64,000 nt of DNA from Leptolyngbya sp. FACHB-261 (GTDB taxonomy: Bacteria > Cyanobacteriota > Cyanobacteriia > FACHB-261). The stretch's first letter is position 1. Every line of letters begins with the position of its first letter. The notes under the pieces are model-generated. The model was not told where the DNA came from. It did no database searches and saw only the letters and a program-made list of their open reading frames with translations. The position numbers and the translations under genes were made by a program. Shown in pieces: positions 16,685 through 25,700 of this stretch. The DNA lies in the NCBI RefSeq assembly GCF_014696065.1, contig NZ_JACJPL010000015.1, forward strand, positions 124,001 to 188,000, in the 5' to 3' direction.

Positions 16685-17581
16685 ATGTCGCCTAGAGACG
16701 TCGCCCTCGCGGTCATGACAATGGCCATTTGGGGCTTCAACTTTGTCGTGATCAAGGTCGGTCTCGACAGCTTTCCACCACTGCTGTTTTCCGCCTTGCG
16801 TTTTGCCCTGGCGGCTGTACCGCTGGTTTTCTTTGTCGGTCCGCCACGGGTGGCTTGGCGCTACATCATCGGCATTGGCCTCGCCTTGGGGGTTGCCAAG
16901 TTTGGGCTGCTGTTCATTGGCATGTCAGCTCTGCCGGTTTGGGGTGGCATGCCCGCAGGTCTGGCCTCCCTGGTGCTTCAGGCCCAAGCTTTTTTCACGA
17001 TTCTGTTCGCTTCGGTCACGTTGGGCGAGAGGCCCCGCCTGTTGCAACTGATTGGCATGGGTGTTGCCTTCACTGGCATTGGGTTGCTGGCAGTGGAAGC
17101 TGGACAGAGTGGCCCCATCCAGGCCATCGGTCTCACTGTGCTGGCCGCGGCCTTCTGGGGAGTCTCGAATATTTTGATGAAACGCGCCAACCCACCCGAT
17201 GTCTTCCGGTTGATTGTTTGGGTCAGCATTGTGCCGCCGCTGCCGCTGTTTGCCCTTTCCTGGCTTTTTGAAGGGCCAGCCCAGATCTCTAGTGCCCTCA
17301 CCCACATCAGCTGGCGCGGCATCAGTGCTCTAGTTTATATTTCCTTCCTGTCCACTGTGGTCGGCTTTGCAATTTGGGGCCGGTTGCTCAGGCGCTACAA
17401 AGCCAACCTCGTGGCTCCGTTCTCGCTGCTCGTGCCCATCTTCGGTTTACTCTCCGCCGCACTGGTTCTCAACGAGCAATTGAGCCCGATCAAAGGCATT
17501 GCCGCACTTCTGGTGCTGGCTGGGCTTGGCCTCAATGTCTGGCAAGGTCGCCCAGTCAAGCAGGCAACCCGTCCTGCTTAG
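16685..17581 (+). CDS. EamA/DMT family transporter (YedA/RhaT-like)
   Basis: 298 residues from ATG 16685, which begins MSPRDVALAVMTMAIWGFNFVVIKVG, the family N-terminus. The frame extends 57 codons upstream, but that stretch is not family-like and overlaps the divergent gene. Ten helices in two repeats are predicted; LAAAFWGVSNILMKRAN starts the second repeat and VAPFSLLVPIFGLLSAALVLNEQLSPIKG is the conserved end. It resembles amino-acid exporters such as EamA itself; substrate not predictable. Confidence 0.9.
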   Translation: MSPRDVALAVMTMAIWGFNFVVIKVGLDSFPPLLFSALRFALAAVPLVFFVGPPRVAWRYIIGIGLALGVAKFGLLFIGMSALPVWGGMPAGLASLVLQAQAFFTILFASVTLGERPRLLQLIGMGVAFTGIGLLAVEAGQSGPIQAIGLTVLAAAFWGVSNILMKRANPPDVFRLIVWVSIVPPLPLFALSWLFEGPAQISSALTHISWRGISALVYISFLSTVVGFAIWGRLLRRYKANLVAPFSLLVPIFGLLSAALVLNEQLSPIKGIAALLVLAGLGLNVWQGRPVKQATRPA

Positions 17582-17656
17582 ACCCGGATTTCTAATTTCT
17601 CTAAGCCCTTCTCTTAGCCGTGAGATAGCAGTGAGACTCAGCAGTAAGAGAAGTAC

Positions 17657-18322
17657 TTAAGAGCCAATGAAGCGGTGATTGCGCCACAGCCAGACCAGAA
17701 AGAGCCCAGTCACTAGGCCGTAGCCTGCCCAACCTGAGCCATAAGCCACAGCCGTTGCCAGTTCGTCAGCTAGGTTGCTGCCTGCCGCTCTCGCTAGCGG
17801 TTGACAGGCCACAGCACAAACGGTTGCCCCCACGCCGCCCTGGACTGCACCGCCCAGCGCACTGGCCAGGATCCACTCGCCCGACGGTTGCAGGTGACGA
17901 CGCAGAATCAGCCATTGGCCAACCCCTAGTAATGCCGTGGGGATGGGCCGTGTCAACACGTTGAGCCAGAACACGCCCGAGCCCCCCAGCGCCGTGAGTC
18001 GGTCGATTAGCGGGTCGAGCACACCATTGACCATAATCGACAGGGTAATGCCCACAAACCAGCCCAAGCCAGTGGCCACAATCCACCAGATCGCCGGTCG
18101 GAGCAAGCGGGGCAGAAGCAATTGCAGAACCAACCACTGAGCAGTACCCAGCACGAAGCCGGTTAGGACCAGCGTTGCAAAAAACTGGAGCCCTCCGCCT
18201 TCCAAGGCACCAACCACCGCCCCTGCAACAGCATTGGCGACGACCCAAACCAACCCCAGAGCTAGGCCCCTGTAACCGCCCTGTCTCTCGCCCTGTCTCT
18301 TGCCCTGCTGCCGCTCAGCCAC
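17657..18322 (-). CDS. multi-pass membrane protein with internal repeat
   Basis: A 221-residue protein with five or six hydrophobic segments and a GTG start. Its N-terminus has a basic KRQGERQGG stretch. Two related blocks, LGTAQWLVLQLLLPRL and LGVGQWLILRRHL, each followed by a W- and G-rich helix, suggest an internal duplication. I recall similar conserved hypothetical membrane proteins in cyanobacteria but no function. It stands alone. Confidence 0.72.
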   Translation of the reverse strand: MAERQQGKRQGERQGGYRGLALGLVWVVANAVAGAVVGALEGGGLQFFATLVLTGFVLGTAQWLVLQLLLPRLLRPAIWWIVATGLGWFVGITLSIMVNGVLDPLIDRLTALGGSGVFWLNVLTRPIPTALLGVGQWLILRRHLQPSGEWILASALGGAVQGGVGATVCAVACQPLARAAGSNLADELATAVAYGSGWAGYGLVTGLFLVWLWRNHRFIGS

Positions 18323-18514
18323 ACACTGCTCCCTGCGTCCCTACACTGGCCTTTTCTACTAGCCTTTCTCAAACAGCTCTCAGACCAGCATAGTCGTCAG
18401 CCTTGGCTCAGTGAATGCAGGAGTGAATGAAGGTCGAATTTGAAGCGGATTTGACATAGCTAAACTTCAAGTCAAATCAAGTCGAACCTTCGAGCCAAAC
18501 CTTCAAGCCAAACC

Positions 18515-18928
18515 CTAATAGTCAAATTCCTGGCCAGCCAACCGATTGCACAGGTACTCAGTCAGGTCTCGGTAGCTCTTTGGGATCGAGGCGTCCCAAA
18601 AGATTTGAGTCTCTTGTCCCCGGAACACCATAATCTTCTTGCTGTCAGGCCTGGGTCGCAGTTCTAAGTAGTGCCAGACAAAGCAACCTTTTTCCGGTTG
18701 GCTGAAGTAGACATAGACATAAATCTCTTCCAAAGCCGCAATCAGTTTTAGCTCTGCCCGCAGTTGCAGAATGTCGGCTGGGTCAGTGAGCGTGGCCTCT
18801 GGCTCTGGGCTCCAGGCGGTGAACTTGACTGCATCTAAAGCCCATTCCGTCGAATCGATCAGCGACTGGGAGTCCTCGAATAAAAACGAAGCGATATTGG
18901 TTTTGAGATCTTCAACGAGGTCACGCAT
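18515..18928 (-). CDS. hypothetical soluble protein
   Basis: A 137-residue acidic protein with an ATG start. It has no signal peptide or membrane helix. Segments such as LKLIAALEEIYVYVYFSQPEKGCFVWHYLELRPRPDSKKIMVF suggest an alternating beta-strand core. I do not recognise the family. It could be a small adaptor or accessory protein, but nothing in the context shows this. Confidence 0.6.
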   Translation of the reverse strand: MRDLVEDLKTNIASFLFEDSQSLIDSTEWALDAVKFTAWSPEPEATLTDPADILQLRAELKLIAALEEIYVYVYFSQPEKGCFVWHYLELRPRPDSKKIMVFRGQETQIFWDASIPKSYRDLTEYLCNRLAGQEFDY

Positions 18929-19080
18929 TGAGGGTCTCTCTCGAAGCGTTTTTTGCTACCTAAACTTTTACCACCTAAAACTCGGTGAGCTGGCAGTTCC
19001 GGGATGTCCCAGAGCTACCAGCTCAATCGTATATTTAGCTACCAAATAGCGACTGACAAAACAGGGTTTGCAGGGCTTAA

Positions 19081-19107
19081 ACGCTTAACTTACTGCGTAA
19101 GTTAAGC
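19081..19107 (-). terminator. hairpin terminator of HLIP gene
   Basis: A perfect 12-bp inverted repeat (cgcttaacttac / gtaagttaagcg) with a 3-nt loop begins nine bases after the HLIP stop codon. The T-run that follows is short, so termination may be partial. Confidence 0.65.
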
Positions 19108-19115
19108 GCAGTGAC

Positions 19116-19598
19116 TTATGCCAAGTGCAGCAGGTCGCGGACCACGCTGTAACCAGCCAAATCCCACAGGAGGTAAGCAACGAAACCGATCATTGCGAAA
19201 CGGCCATTCCAAAGCTCTTGCTGACAGTTCCAACCCAAAATCCAGGCGTTACGGCTGTGGGCAGGATCCAAGGGGTCAACAGCGGTTTCAGCATTAGGGG
19301 TCATGCTGGGGATGATGAAGCCAAGCGCACCCAACAATACGACAACAGCCAGCACCAAGGAGCTAGGAATAGCTTGGGCATTGCCGGTCAGTTGCAGGAT
19401 GTCACGGGCGACGCTGTAGCCTGCGAAGTCCCACAGCAGGTAGGCCGTGAAGCCCAGCATGGCAAAACGGCTGTTCCAGATCTCGGCTTGGGGGGTCCAA
19501 CCAAAGCGAACGGCATTGCGGTCGTAGGTGGTTGTCAGTTGATCAGCGTTGCTGATTGCGGGAGAAGTTTTAGGTTGAGTTGGAGATTTAGTAGCCAT
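19116..19598 (-). CDS. double HLIP-type chlorophyll-binding protein with three predicted helices
   Basis: 160 residues from ATG 19598 (MATKSPTQPK). It contains two copies of the HLIP/LHC chlorophyll-binding motif: FGWTPQAEIWNSRFAMLGF (Glu39, Asn42, Arg44) and LGWNCQQELWNGRFAMIGF (Glu128, Asn131, Arg133), each at the start of a hydrophobic helix. A third, unrelated helix (about 79-97) lies between them. The predicted order, motif helix - plain helix - motif helix, is that of the eukaryotic LHC/ELIP proteins. HLIPs bind chlorophyll and carotenoid in thylakoid membranes, protect photosystem II intermediates and are induced by high light. The two halves are similar, suggesting tandem duplication of a one-helix HLIP. 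A terminator-like hairpin follows. Confidence 0.85.
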   Translation of the reverse strand: MATKSPTQPKTSPAISNADQLTTTYDRNAVRFGWTPQAEIWNSRFAMLGFTAYLLWDFAGYSVARDILQLTGNAQAIPSSLVLAVVVLLGALGFIIPSMTPNAETAVDPLDPAHSRNAWILGWNCQQELWNGRFAMIGFVAYLLWDLAGYSVVRDLLHLA

Positions 19599-19861
19599 GT
19601 TAGTAACTCGCAAATAGTGTGACGGCTTGTTATGTCCCTATCCTATTAACGGGACCCACCTGCTTTGTCTGCCTATGGGTACAACTACGGAATGTCGTGC
19701 CAACTACGTTTTTTGATTTTAAAAAAGGCGTCAATTGCTAAGGTGATCCTTCTAAAGATAGGCGGCAGAGGTTAAAGCGCTTCTTTAGCCTTAGATTCGT
19801 GAGCGCTTTGCAGAATTTTCAGAAAAAACGCCAAACTTATGGCAGATAAAAATCAATTCTG

Positions 19862-20530
19862 ATGCGTTATCTTGCCCTGGCTTCTGATTACGATGGCACC
19901 CTTGCGACTGACGGCCAAGTGGAGGAGTCAACCCTGGCAGCACTAAGACGTCTGCGTGATTCTGGACGTCAATTGATTCTGGTGACGGGGCGACAACTAG
20001 ATGATCTGTTGCGGGTCTTTGCTCAAGTCGATCTATTTGATTATGTAATTGCTGAAAATGGGGCACTGCTCTACTCGCCAGTGACTCGCCAGGAGAAGCT
20101 GCTGAGTGAGCCATCACCCAAGGTGTTTGTGCAGAAGTTGCAAGAGCGAGGCGTTGAGCCGCTGTCGCTGGGGCGGGTCATTGTGGCTACCTGGCATCCC
20201 CATGAAACGACTGTGCAAGCAGTCCTCAATGAGTTGAGTCTGGACTGGCAGGTAATTCTCAATAAAGACGCAGTGATGGTTTTGCCTGCTGGGCTCGACA
20301 AGGCCGCTGGTTTGCAAGTTGCCCTGAAGGATTTAGCGCTGTCCGCTGATGCTGTGGTGGGCGTGGGCGATGCCGAGAATGATCAGGCGTTTCTAGATCT
20401 GTGTGGCTACTCGGTGGCAGTTGCCAATGCCCTACCCATGCTCAGAGAACACTGCGATTGGGTGACTGAGGCAGCTCGTGGTGCAGGGGTTGTGGAGCTG
20501 ATTGAGAAGCTGATTACCTCAGACCTCTAA
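19862..20530 (+). CDS. HAD family hydrolase (Cof-type/IIB)
   Basis: A 222-residue phosphatase. Motif I is DYDGTLATDG (Asp9, Asp11), motif II ILVTGR (about 38-43), motif III Lys about 145, and motif IV VGVGDAENDQAFL (about 161-173). The cap between motifs II and III (type IIB) covers residues about 75-140. Small members of this group dephosphorylate sugar phosphates, phosphoglycolate or sucrose-6-phosphate; the exact substrate is not readable. It diverges from the HLIP gene across a 263-bp promoter region. Confidence 0.88.
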   Translation: MRYLALASDYDGTLATDGQVEESTLAALRRLRDSGRQLILVTGRQLDDLLRVFAQVDLFDYVIAENGALLYSPVTRQEKLLSEPSPKVFVQKLQERGVEPLSLGRVIVATWHPHETTVQAVLNELSLDWQVILNKDAVMVLPAGLDKAAGLQVALKDLALSADAVVGVGDAENDQAFLDLCGYSVAVANALPMLREHCDWVTEAARGAGVVELIEKLITSDL

Positions 20531-20606
20531 GGGGGCCGAATAAGAGGTCGAAGCGCGATGAAGACTAATGAAAACCCATTAACAAACGTTGCTTGGAGAA
20601 TTCACC

Positions 20607-20813
20607 ATGCCTTATCAAGAACTCGATGATTTGCCGGATGCTGTGAAAGATCACCTGCCCAAACATGCGCAGGAAATCTTTCTAGCTACGTTCAACCACG
20701 CGGAGGAGGAATACGCCGAAGAAGAACGCGCCTTTCGCGTGGCCTGGAGTGCGGTCAAGCGCGACTACGAAAAAGGTGATGACGGCGAATGGCACAAAAA
20801 AAGTGAACCTTGA
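20607..20813 (+). CDS. ChaB family protein
   Basis: 68 residues from ATG 20607. PYQELDDLPDAVKDHLPKHAQEIFLATFNHA and the later RVAWSAVKRDYEK are the conserved parts of ChaB, first described next to the E. coli cation antiporter ChaA. Its role is still unclear. No chaA-like gene is nearby here. It lies 76 bp after the HAD gene in the same direction. Confidence 0.88.
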   Translation: MPYQELDDLPDAVKDHLPKHAQEIFLATFNHAEEEYAEEERAFRVAWSAVKRDYEKGDDGEWHKKSEP

Positions 20814-21030
20814 GTGAATCCTGAAGGCAGACAAGACCCCAAACACACAGTCTTGAAACACTGCTCTAGAAGTAAGGCCAGAAGTAAACCCAGAAGCGAG
20901 AAAAGTTAGCCCACCCCCTGGGCTACTAATCCAATTGCATGAGTAGAGGGCAGCTCAGGGCAAAGGAGCATAGATACCACTCCCTGCCGAGCTGCCTTAT
21001 ATTCAAACTGAGACCCCAGGGAGACGAGCG

Positions 21031-21270
21031 ATGACGACAACGATTCAAGCAGTCTACGAACAAGGTGTCCTTCGTCCCACTCAGCCAATTAAGTTGGCGG
21101 AAGGAACCAGAGTTGAAGTCATTGTCATCGTCAAAGAACTAGAGGAAAACGATAGGAGCCCTGCGCAAATTCTGGCAGCAATTGCAGCCCTACCCTCTGA
21201 GAACGACGATACTGAGTTTTCAGGGCAAGACCATGACCAGGTTCTCTATGGTGAATATGGCGAACCATGA
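21031..21270 (+). CDS. DUF104-like antitoxin
   Basis: A 79-residue protein beginning MTTTIQAVYEQGVLRPTQPIKLAEGTRVEVIV, the hallmark of DUF104/AF2212-like antitoxins, with an acidic C-terminus that would wrap the toxin. It overlaps the PIN gene by four bases (ATGA), so the pair is translationally coupled. The N-terminal part forms the beta-rich DNA-binding portion in related families; autoregulation is likely but not shown. Confidence 0.85.
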   Translation: MTTTIQAVYEQGVLRPTQPIKLAEGTRVEVIVIVKELEENDRSPAQILAAIAALPSENDDTEFSGQDHDQVLYGEYGEP

Positions 21271-21662
21271 TTTTTGTAGACACTAGTGCCTGGTTTGCCA
21301 GTGTCATGCAGTCGGACGCTAACCATAAGGCCGCATCTCTCTGGCTCAGTCAAAACTCTCAACCTCTCCTGACTACTGATTACGTTGTGAATGAGACACT
21401 GACGTTGCTGAGGACGCGAAGACAAACTCCACGAGCACTTGCTCTAGGAGAAGAGTTTTTTGCAAGCACGCTTGCTCAGATTTATTATCTGAGCGAGGCT
21501 GACATACAACAAACCTGGCAAGTCTTCAGTCAATTCTCAAATAAGGAATGGAGTTTTACAGACTGCACGAGCAAAGTAGTCATGACGAAGCTCAATATGA
21601 CTGAAGCCTTTGCCTTTGACCAACACTTTCGCCAATTTAGTTCTATCAGTGTTGTTCCTTAG
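21267..21662 (+). CDS. PIN-domain toxin (VapC-like ribonuclease)
   Basis: 131 residues. The PIN acidic residues are present: Asp5 in FVDTSAW, Glu43 in YVVNETL and Asp in SFTDCTS, followed by a further Asp late in the protein (FAFDQHF). PIN toxins cleave RNA (often tRNA or rRNA) when the antitoxin is degraded. It is paired with the upstream DUF104 antitoxin, an accepted type II arrangement. In SFTDCTSKVVM a Lys stands where most relatives have a hydrophobic residue; the effect is unknown. Confidence 0.88.
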   Translation: MIFVDTSAWFASVMQSDANHKAASLWLSQNSQPLLTTDYVVNETLTLLRTRRQTPRALALGEEFFASTLAQIYYLSEADIQQTWQVFSQFSNKEWSFTDCTSKVVMTKLNMTEAFAFDQHFRQFSSISVVP

Positions 21663-21901
21663 TATTCTCAAGCCAGAGCGCCTTCAAGCTACAGGTTAGG
21701 GCTATACAAACAAAACTTGCTTTCGCAGCTTATTAAGCTAGATTACAAAGCTTAGCTTGTGTAGCTAAATTTAGGCTGTCGGGGCACTTGCTCTTTCTCT
21801 GGCGGGCTCTTGCGGGTACTACTTACTATTGTGGATCCAGCAAGTTGCAAGCAAGCCTAAAATCGTGCGTGAATTTACAGATTCAGTCACCCAAAATCTT
21901 T

Positions 21902-22060
21902 AAACGAAATCTTACAAGACTCCTCCGAAATCAAAGAACGCTGTCCTGGAATCTTGAAACACTCCTCCGGAATCTTGAAACACTTCTCCGGAATCTTGAA
22001 ACGGACCAGCGAAATCAAAGAACGCTCATCCGAAATCAGAAAACACTCCTCCAATTCAAG
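21902..22060 (+). repeat. 21-bp imperfect tandem repeat, seven full units
   Basis: Units start at 21902, 21923, 21944, 21965, 21986, 22007 and 22028, with a partial eighth at 22049. The core is ctcc(g)gaatcttgaaac or a ccgaaatcaaagaacg variant; the two variants appear interleaved. Confidence 0.82.
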
Positions 22061-22093
22061 CTTCCGCTTACCTAATTCAGCCTGCCGAACGCA

Positions 22094-22193
22094 GTAGGGG
22101 CGAGATTTCCTCGCCCTTTGAGCCATCTATCCCACCCATTAAGCGAATTGACGTAACCTCAAAAAACTAAGGGCGAGGAAACCTCGCCCCTAC
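22094..22193. repeat. inverted pair of a 25-bp dispersed repeat
   Basis: 22094-22118 and 22169-22193 are inverse copies differing at one base. Each is itself nearly palindromic (gggcgag...ctcgccc). A 50-bp unique segment lies between them. Confidence 0.8.
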
Positions 22194-22241
22194 CGGGATT
22201 TGCTGTATTTGCAGCGTCAATTAGGGTGAATTAATGATGGC

Positions 22242-22688
22242 TCATTCATCTTGCATGTAATCCAAGCGTCGCACCGCACCCACAAAACCAGCCGCCTTAA
22301 ACTGCTTCAATTGCAGAGGCGTCGGTTGGTTCTTGGGAACCGTAATGCGTAGCTCAAACGTACCTTCGCCCGGAGGCACCTCATCAATCGAACCCAGGCG
22401 AGTGCGGTTCTGCATCACCGAATCACCATTGGCATCGTAGATCCGGCCAAAGATATCGGCATTGGTAATTGGCTTACCAGTTTTATTAGTCGTCTTACCT
22501 GTGACGATGAAGCAACTCGCAGCCACCGAGGTACCACTGCTCACCGTGCCCGCCGCAACCTCCGCAGGGCACTCATGGTAAGAAATATCCGATAAAGGCA
22601 CCTGCACCGTTGCAAACGCTGGTTTGCTCCAAGTCACCAACACCAGCACCAAGGCCACAGCCAGGCTCACAAGGGGTCTGAAAGACAT
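22242..22688 (-). CDS. secreted conserved hypothetical protein
   Basis: 148 residues from ATG 22688 (an in-frame upstream extension exists). A signal peptide (MSFRPLVSLAVALVLVLVTWSKPAFA) is followed by a beta-rich domain with two Cys (HECPAEV and AASCFIVTG) that could form a disulfide, and NKTGKPITNADIFGRIYDANG, which reads like an immunoglobulin-like strand pattern. I recall similar proteins in cyanobacteria without known function. Predicted periplasmic or thylakoid-lumenal. Confidence 0.7.
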   Translation of the reverse strand: MSFRPLVSLAVALVLVLVTWSKPAFATVQVPLSDISYHECPAEVAAGTVSSGTSVAASCFIVTGKTTNKTGKPITNADIFGRIYDANGDSVMQNRTRLGSIDEVPPGEGTFELRITVPKNQPTPLQLKQFKAAGFVGAVRRLDYMQDE

Positions 22689-22739
22689 AAAGATTGGCTG
22701 AAAATGAGCAGTACCATACACCTTAGATCATTTCGGGGG

Positions 22740-25700
22740 CTAATCAAACGCCCGTCCCGTCCCCTTGGCATACTTCTGCAACGGCAGCAGAACCTTAAAA
22801 GTGCTGCCCTGATTCGGCTGAGTCTCAACCGTAATCTTGCCGCCGTGATGGTGCACAATTTGACGGCACAAGTGCAGGCCCAAGCCAATCCCTTTAGGCC
22901 GTTGCTTAGAGGGACCCAACTGGTTAAACAGCTCAAAAATAGCCTCTCGGTGCTCAGGCGCAATCCCAGGTCCCTGGTCTCGCACCGCTACCAGCGCATA
23001 AGCACCTTGACTGCTAAGGGTCAGCTCTACTCGTCCCGCAGGTGGACTGAACTTGGCAGCATTGTCTAGCAGGTTCACAACCACCTGGACCAAGCGCTCG
23101 CCATCCCCCCAAATCTGCAACCCAGGCTCCGGCAGCGAACAGACTAAGCTGAGACCAAACCGCTCATAAAGCGCTTGAGTAGCCAAGACCGAACGGGTCA
23201 ACACCGTATTCAAATCAACCAGTTCATCCTGCCAGCGATAAGTGCCTGCATCGAGCTGCGAGAAATCAAGCAGGTCATTGACCAAACGAACCAGGCGCAG
23301 CGATTCCCCGTGAGCCAGTTTGACTACCGTTTCAGCCTTGGCAGGCAGCTCCGGCAGCATCAGATTGAGCGCATCAAAAGCGGTATGCAATGTCGTAATC
23401 GGCATGCGAATCTCGTGACTAACCGTCGCCACCAATTGAGACTTGAGCTTCTCCAAGCGGCTGAGATTAGCGTTGGTAACCTGCAACTCCCGGTTGGTTT
23501 GCTCCAGCGCTTCGGTCCGCTTGCGCTCGGTAATGTCCCGCTGAATCGACAACCAGTGGGTATACCAGCCCTCAGCATCAGCAATAGGAACAAGGTTCAA
23601 CTCGACCCAGAACTCACTGCCATCTTTGCGATAGTTGAGCAGCTCGACCGTTGCTGGTTGCCAGGCTTCAAGTGCCACTCGCAGCCGGTCCAGTTCGCGC
23701 CGGTCAGTCCTCAAACCTTGGAGGAAGCGGGGCGACTGACCCAATGCCTCCGCCGCCGTGTAGCCAGTTATCTTGGTAAAAGCTGAGTTGACGAAGAGAA
23801 TGCGGGGACCCGGTGGATCGAGCGGTTCAGCCTCAGTAATCAGCACCGCATCAAGGCTTTGCTCGACCGCTCTTTGAAGCAAGCGCATCTGCTCCTCAGT
23901 CCGTTTGCGTTCTGCTTCAAGCTGCTTGGCGGCAGTGATATCACGCCCCACACATTGAACTTCGATCAGGTGCCCCTGTTCGTCAAAAATTGCTCGGTCC
24001 GTCCAGTGCTGCCAGTGGAATTCGCCATCCGCTCCTAGAACATAATGCTCGTAGGTTGAGGCAGGCTGCCCCGAACTGAGCGTTGCAACATAAGCCCGGA
24101 CGGCAGCATGCTCCTGCTCGGGAATGAATTGCAAGAAACTCTGTCCGAGCAAACTCTCAGAAGACCGATCAAAGTAACGGCAGTAGACTTCATTGACAAA
24201 GGTCAGCGTGGTATCAGGCAAGTAGCGACAGATCATTTCAGTCTGCTCTTCAACAATGGCCCGATAGCGAGCTTCACTCTGGCGCAGAGCCTCTGCCGCC
24301 TGCCGCCGCTCTGCTTCGAGCTGCTTTGCTGCACTAATATCGCGCCCCACACTTTGAATTTCGAGTAGGTGCCCCTGTTCGTCAAAAATTGCCCGGTCAA
24401 TCCACTGCTGGCAGTAAAGCTTGCCATCTGCTCCCAGAACCTCGTGCTCATAGGTTGATACAGGCCGTTGGGGATTGAAGCTGGCAATGTAGGCCAAAAG
24501 TCCCGCACGCCCCTGCTCAGGTACAAATTGCAGGAAACTCTGTCCCAGCAAACTCTCACGAGGCTGACCAAAGTAACGGCAGTAAGATCCGTTGACAAAC
24601 GTCAGCGTGGTGTTAGGCAAGTAACGGCAGATCAGCTCACTCTGATCTTCCACAATGGCCCGATAGCGAGCTTCACTCTGGCGTAGGGCTTCCTCGGCTT
24701 GTTCACGGTCAACAATCTCTTGCTTTAATTGCTGATTAATCGCTTGGGTCAGCTTCGCTTGCAGCAGAGCTTCCTCCGCTTGCTTGCGCTCAGTGATATC
24801 GATACTGACTCCCAAAATTCCTCGAATCTCATCGCCTTGGCGAACTGGAGCGAGGATGCTGAAGAAGGTCCGCAGTTCACCACGAACTGGATAAACTGCT
24901 TCATCCCACACCACTTCTCCGGCCATCGCTCGACGGTGATTGTTTTGCCATTGGACGGGAGTTTCTGACGGTTTGCCTTCCTTTTCAGAGCCTCCAGTCA
25001 AATCGCCCCAGTGCTCCAAGTCAGACGCATTTTGCAGAAGATACCGACCCTTGACATCGCAAACCCAGCAATCAAATGGCAAGTTCTCAACCAGAGTAAG
25101 TAGGCGCGCCTCACTTTCTCGCAGCGTATCTTCCAGCCTCTGACGCTCTGTTTGCTCCTGCCGCAGTGCTGTCTGGAGTTGCAGCTGTTGGCTCTGCTCC
25201 TGTTCAACTTCTGCCTGCGCCTGGCTCAAAACCCGTTGGCTCTCAGCTTGAATAAAGGCAATACCCGCTAATTCAGCTAACTGTTTAAAGTTGCTAATTT
25301 GCGCCCGCGTGCAGTGGAGCGGTTGGGCAACTTGAAACAACCCCAGCAACCCAACAAGTTGCCCTTTTGCAAAAATGGGAACTAGCAGATAGCCCCGATA
25401 CTCCAGATCAAGCGGCAACTTCAACTTTTGAGCCTGCTGCCGATGGCCCTGGAGTTGGTCTCCTTTCAGCAAATGCCGGTCGCCCATCTGGTCGCTCACA
25501 TGGAGCACCTGACCCTGAAGCAACCGGGCATAGCCCGGCCAAGGCTTTAGTTGGTGCAAGTGACAGCTAAAACCTCGCCAGGGAGGCGAGCATTCTGGGT
25601 TGTGGGCCTCCCAACGCAACAGCCATTGCTCTGCTTCCAAACACCACAACGTGCAGCGGTCAACCTTTAGCGCCTGATATAACTCCTCAGTTAGGGTCTG

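Larger units (their letters stand above)
21663..22241. other. 579-bp non-coding region with tandem and inverted repeats
   Basis: Holds a 21-bp tandem array (21902-22048) and an inverted pair of dispersed repeats (22094-22118 and 22169-22193). The 95-codon frame at 21788 is a by-product of the 21-bp period, which keeps one frame open. Confidence 0.6.

Noticed and set aside
19125-19622. A 165-codon plus-strand frame opposite the HLIP gene
   Set aside because: Antisense to a protein with two clear chlorophyll-binding motifs.
21902-22060. Possible CRISPR array
   Set aside because: The 21-bp units abut each other with no unique spacers and no cas genes are nearby.
21788-22075. A 95-codon plus-strand frame with LLRNLET repeats
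   Set aside because: The open frame follows from the 21-bp tandem repeat; no family, no ribosome binding site and low-complexity composition.
23175-23786. A 203-codon plus-strand frame inside the histidine kinase
   Set aside because: Antisense to the clear HisKA/HATPase and PAS coding region.
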